Source: Methylobacter tundripaludum (lineage in GTDB: Bacteria; Pseudomonadota; Gammaproteobacteria; Methylococcales; Methylomonadaceae). Taken from it: 64,000 bases of DNA. Location of the stretch: the NCBI RefSeq assembly GCF_002934365.1, contig NZ_PTIY01000001.1, positions 186,001-250,000 on the forward strand, read 5' to 3'. The stretch's first letter is position 1. Each line of letters opens with the position of its first letter. The notes beneath the pieces are model-generated. The model ran no database searches, was not told the origin of the DNA, and was given only the letters and a program-made list of their open reading frames with translations. Both the position numbers and the translations under genes were made by a program. Shown piece after piece: positions 63,558 through 64,000 of this stretch.

Positions 63558-64000
63558 ATGGGGAATCAGGTCGAACGCAAACAACTAAAGGCTGATCTTA
63601 TGCTGCCCTGGGTTATTGTCGGCATGATGCTTACCATGCTGGCGGCTTACATCATTATTTGCCACACCTTGGGCGAACAGCTGCAACAGCCGCTACCGGA
63701 AGCCCAACGGGTACTGCTCAGAACGGTGTTTTACGTGATTGCAATTGTGACATTTCCGCTGACCAACCTGATCCGGCACATCCAGCTTCGCTTGAATCAA
63801 ACCATGCCTTGCTCCGCCGCGACGCCCGGGAACATTGCCAAAAGCCGTTATCTGGTGACCGTCATCATTTCGATGTCGCTGATTGAAGTTGTCGGAATTT
63901 TCGGCCTGATCATGTTTGTGTTCGGCGATGGTTTCAACACCTTGTACATACTCACCGGGCTATCGGCGCTGGGGCTGTTTTTATACCGGCCAAAAGTCGA
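63558..64000 (+). CDS. Polytopic membrane protein, truncated at window edge
   Basis: The frame opens at ATG 63558 with AGGAAA upstream and runs to the window end (147 complete residues). It begins MGNQVERKQLKADLMLPWVI and has four membrane spans, including VIVGMMLTMLAAYIIICHTL, VFYVIAIVTFPLTNLI, YLVTVIISMSLIEVVGIFGL and YILTGLSALGLFLY. I do not recognise the family. A conserved-looking SRYLVTVIISMSLIEVVGIF may help to identify it by search. The C-terminus is outside the window. Confidence 0.7.
   Translation, partial: MGNQVERKQLKADLMLPWVIVGMMLTMLAAYIIICHTLGEQLQQPLPEAQRVLLRTVFYVIAIVTFPLTNLIRHIQLRLNQTMPCSAATPGNIAKSRYLVTVIISMSLIEVVGIFGLIMFVFGDGFNTLYILTGLSALGLFLYRPKV

Overview
The window looks like a chromosomal segment of a gammaproteobacterium, most likely a gamma-type methanotroph (Methylococcales). 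I infer this from the style of the housekeeping proteins, the extended PstC and PstA forms, and a complete urea-nitrogen locus with its own outer-membrane porin. No methane-oxidation gene is present, so the lineage call is moderate. Gene density is high. I found no rRNA, tRNA, CRISPR array or intact insertion sequence.

Layout. 1-205 is the 5' end of a CHASE-type sensor running off the left edge. 0.45-7.0 kb is housekeeping: murJ, rpsT, then rplU-rpmA-obgE-proB on the minus strand, ispB, and a small helical protein. 7.2-13.9 kb is the phosphate locus pstS-pstC-pstA-pstB-phoU with a good Pho box, followed by a divergent CHAD-domain protein probably linked to polyphosphate. 15.8-16.5 kb holds a BON lipoprotein and an orphan. 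17.0-31.6 kb is the urea module: urease (ureD-A-B-C-E-F-G), a small accessory island (DUF2442, DUF4160, HEPN-like), the urea ABC transporter (urtA-B-C-D-E), a porin and a lipoprotein. 32.0-36.3 kb encodes an NCS1-permease/histidine-kinase hybrid and a LuxR-type response regulator. 36.4-45.1 kb holds a Lon-like protease, a RhuM-family protein with an added DNA-binding domain, a cysteine-rich exported protein, a Fur-boxed TonB receptor and a Uma2 nuclease-like protein. 45.4-53.5 kb is housekeeping again: a SPOR protein, argS, algC, dut, coaBC and radC. 54.0-56.8 kb is the uncharacterised AmmeMemoRadiSam trio. 57.0-58.0 kb is an FNR regulator facing a small membrane protein that has a perfect FNR box. 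The right end has nadE, a TetR/DUF4242/beta-propeller operon with a clear palindromic operator, a heptamer tandem repeat and a truncated membrane protein.

The most notable structure is a non-autonomous mobile element (MITE-like). It has imperfect terminal inverted repeats, TA at both ends, and an internal CACGAAG palindrome. Two near-identical copies in the same orientation (16881-17024 and 31834-31986) bracket the whole urea module. One lies in the ureG stop codon and the other exactly at the presumed start codon of the NCS1-kinase gene. That kinase gene also appears frameshifted in an A6 run just after the element. Related palindromes sit between ureD and ureA and between urtA and urtB.

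The genes combine into recognisable units. The porin, UrtABCDE and urease take in urea and split it to ammonia. PstSCAB-PhoU and the CHAD protein handle phosphate. The FNR protein probably controls its small neighbour under low oxygen. The kinase-regulator pair beside the urea locus may sense a nitrogenous compound, which is inference from domain type and position.
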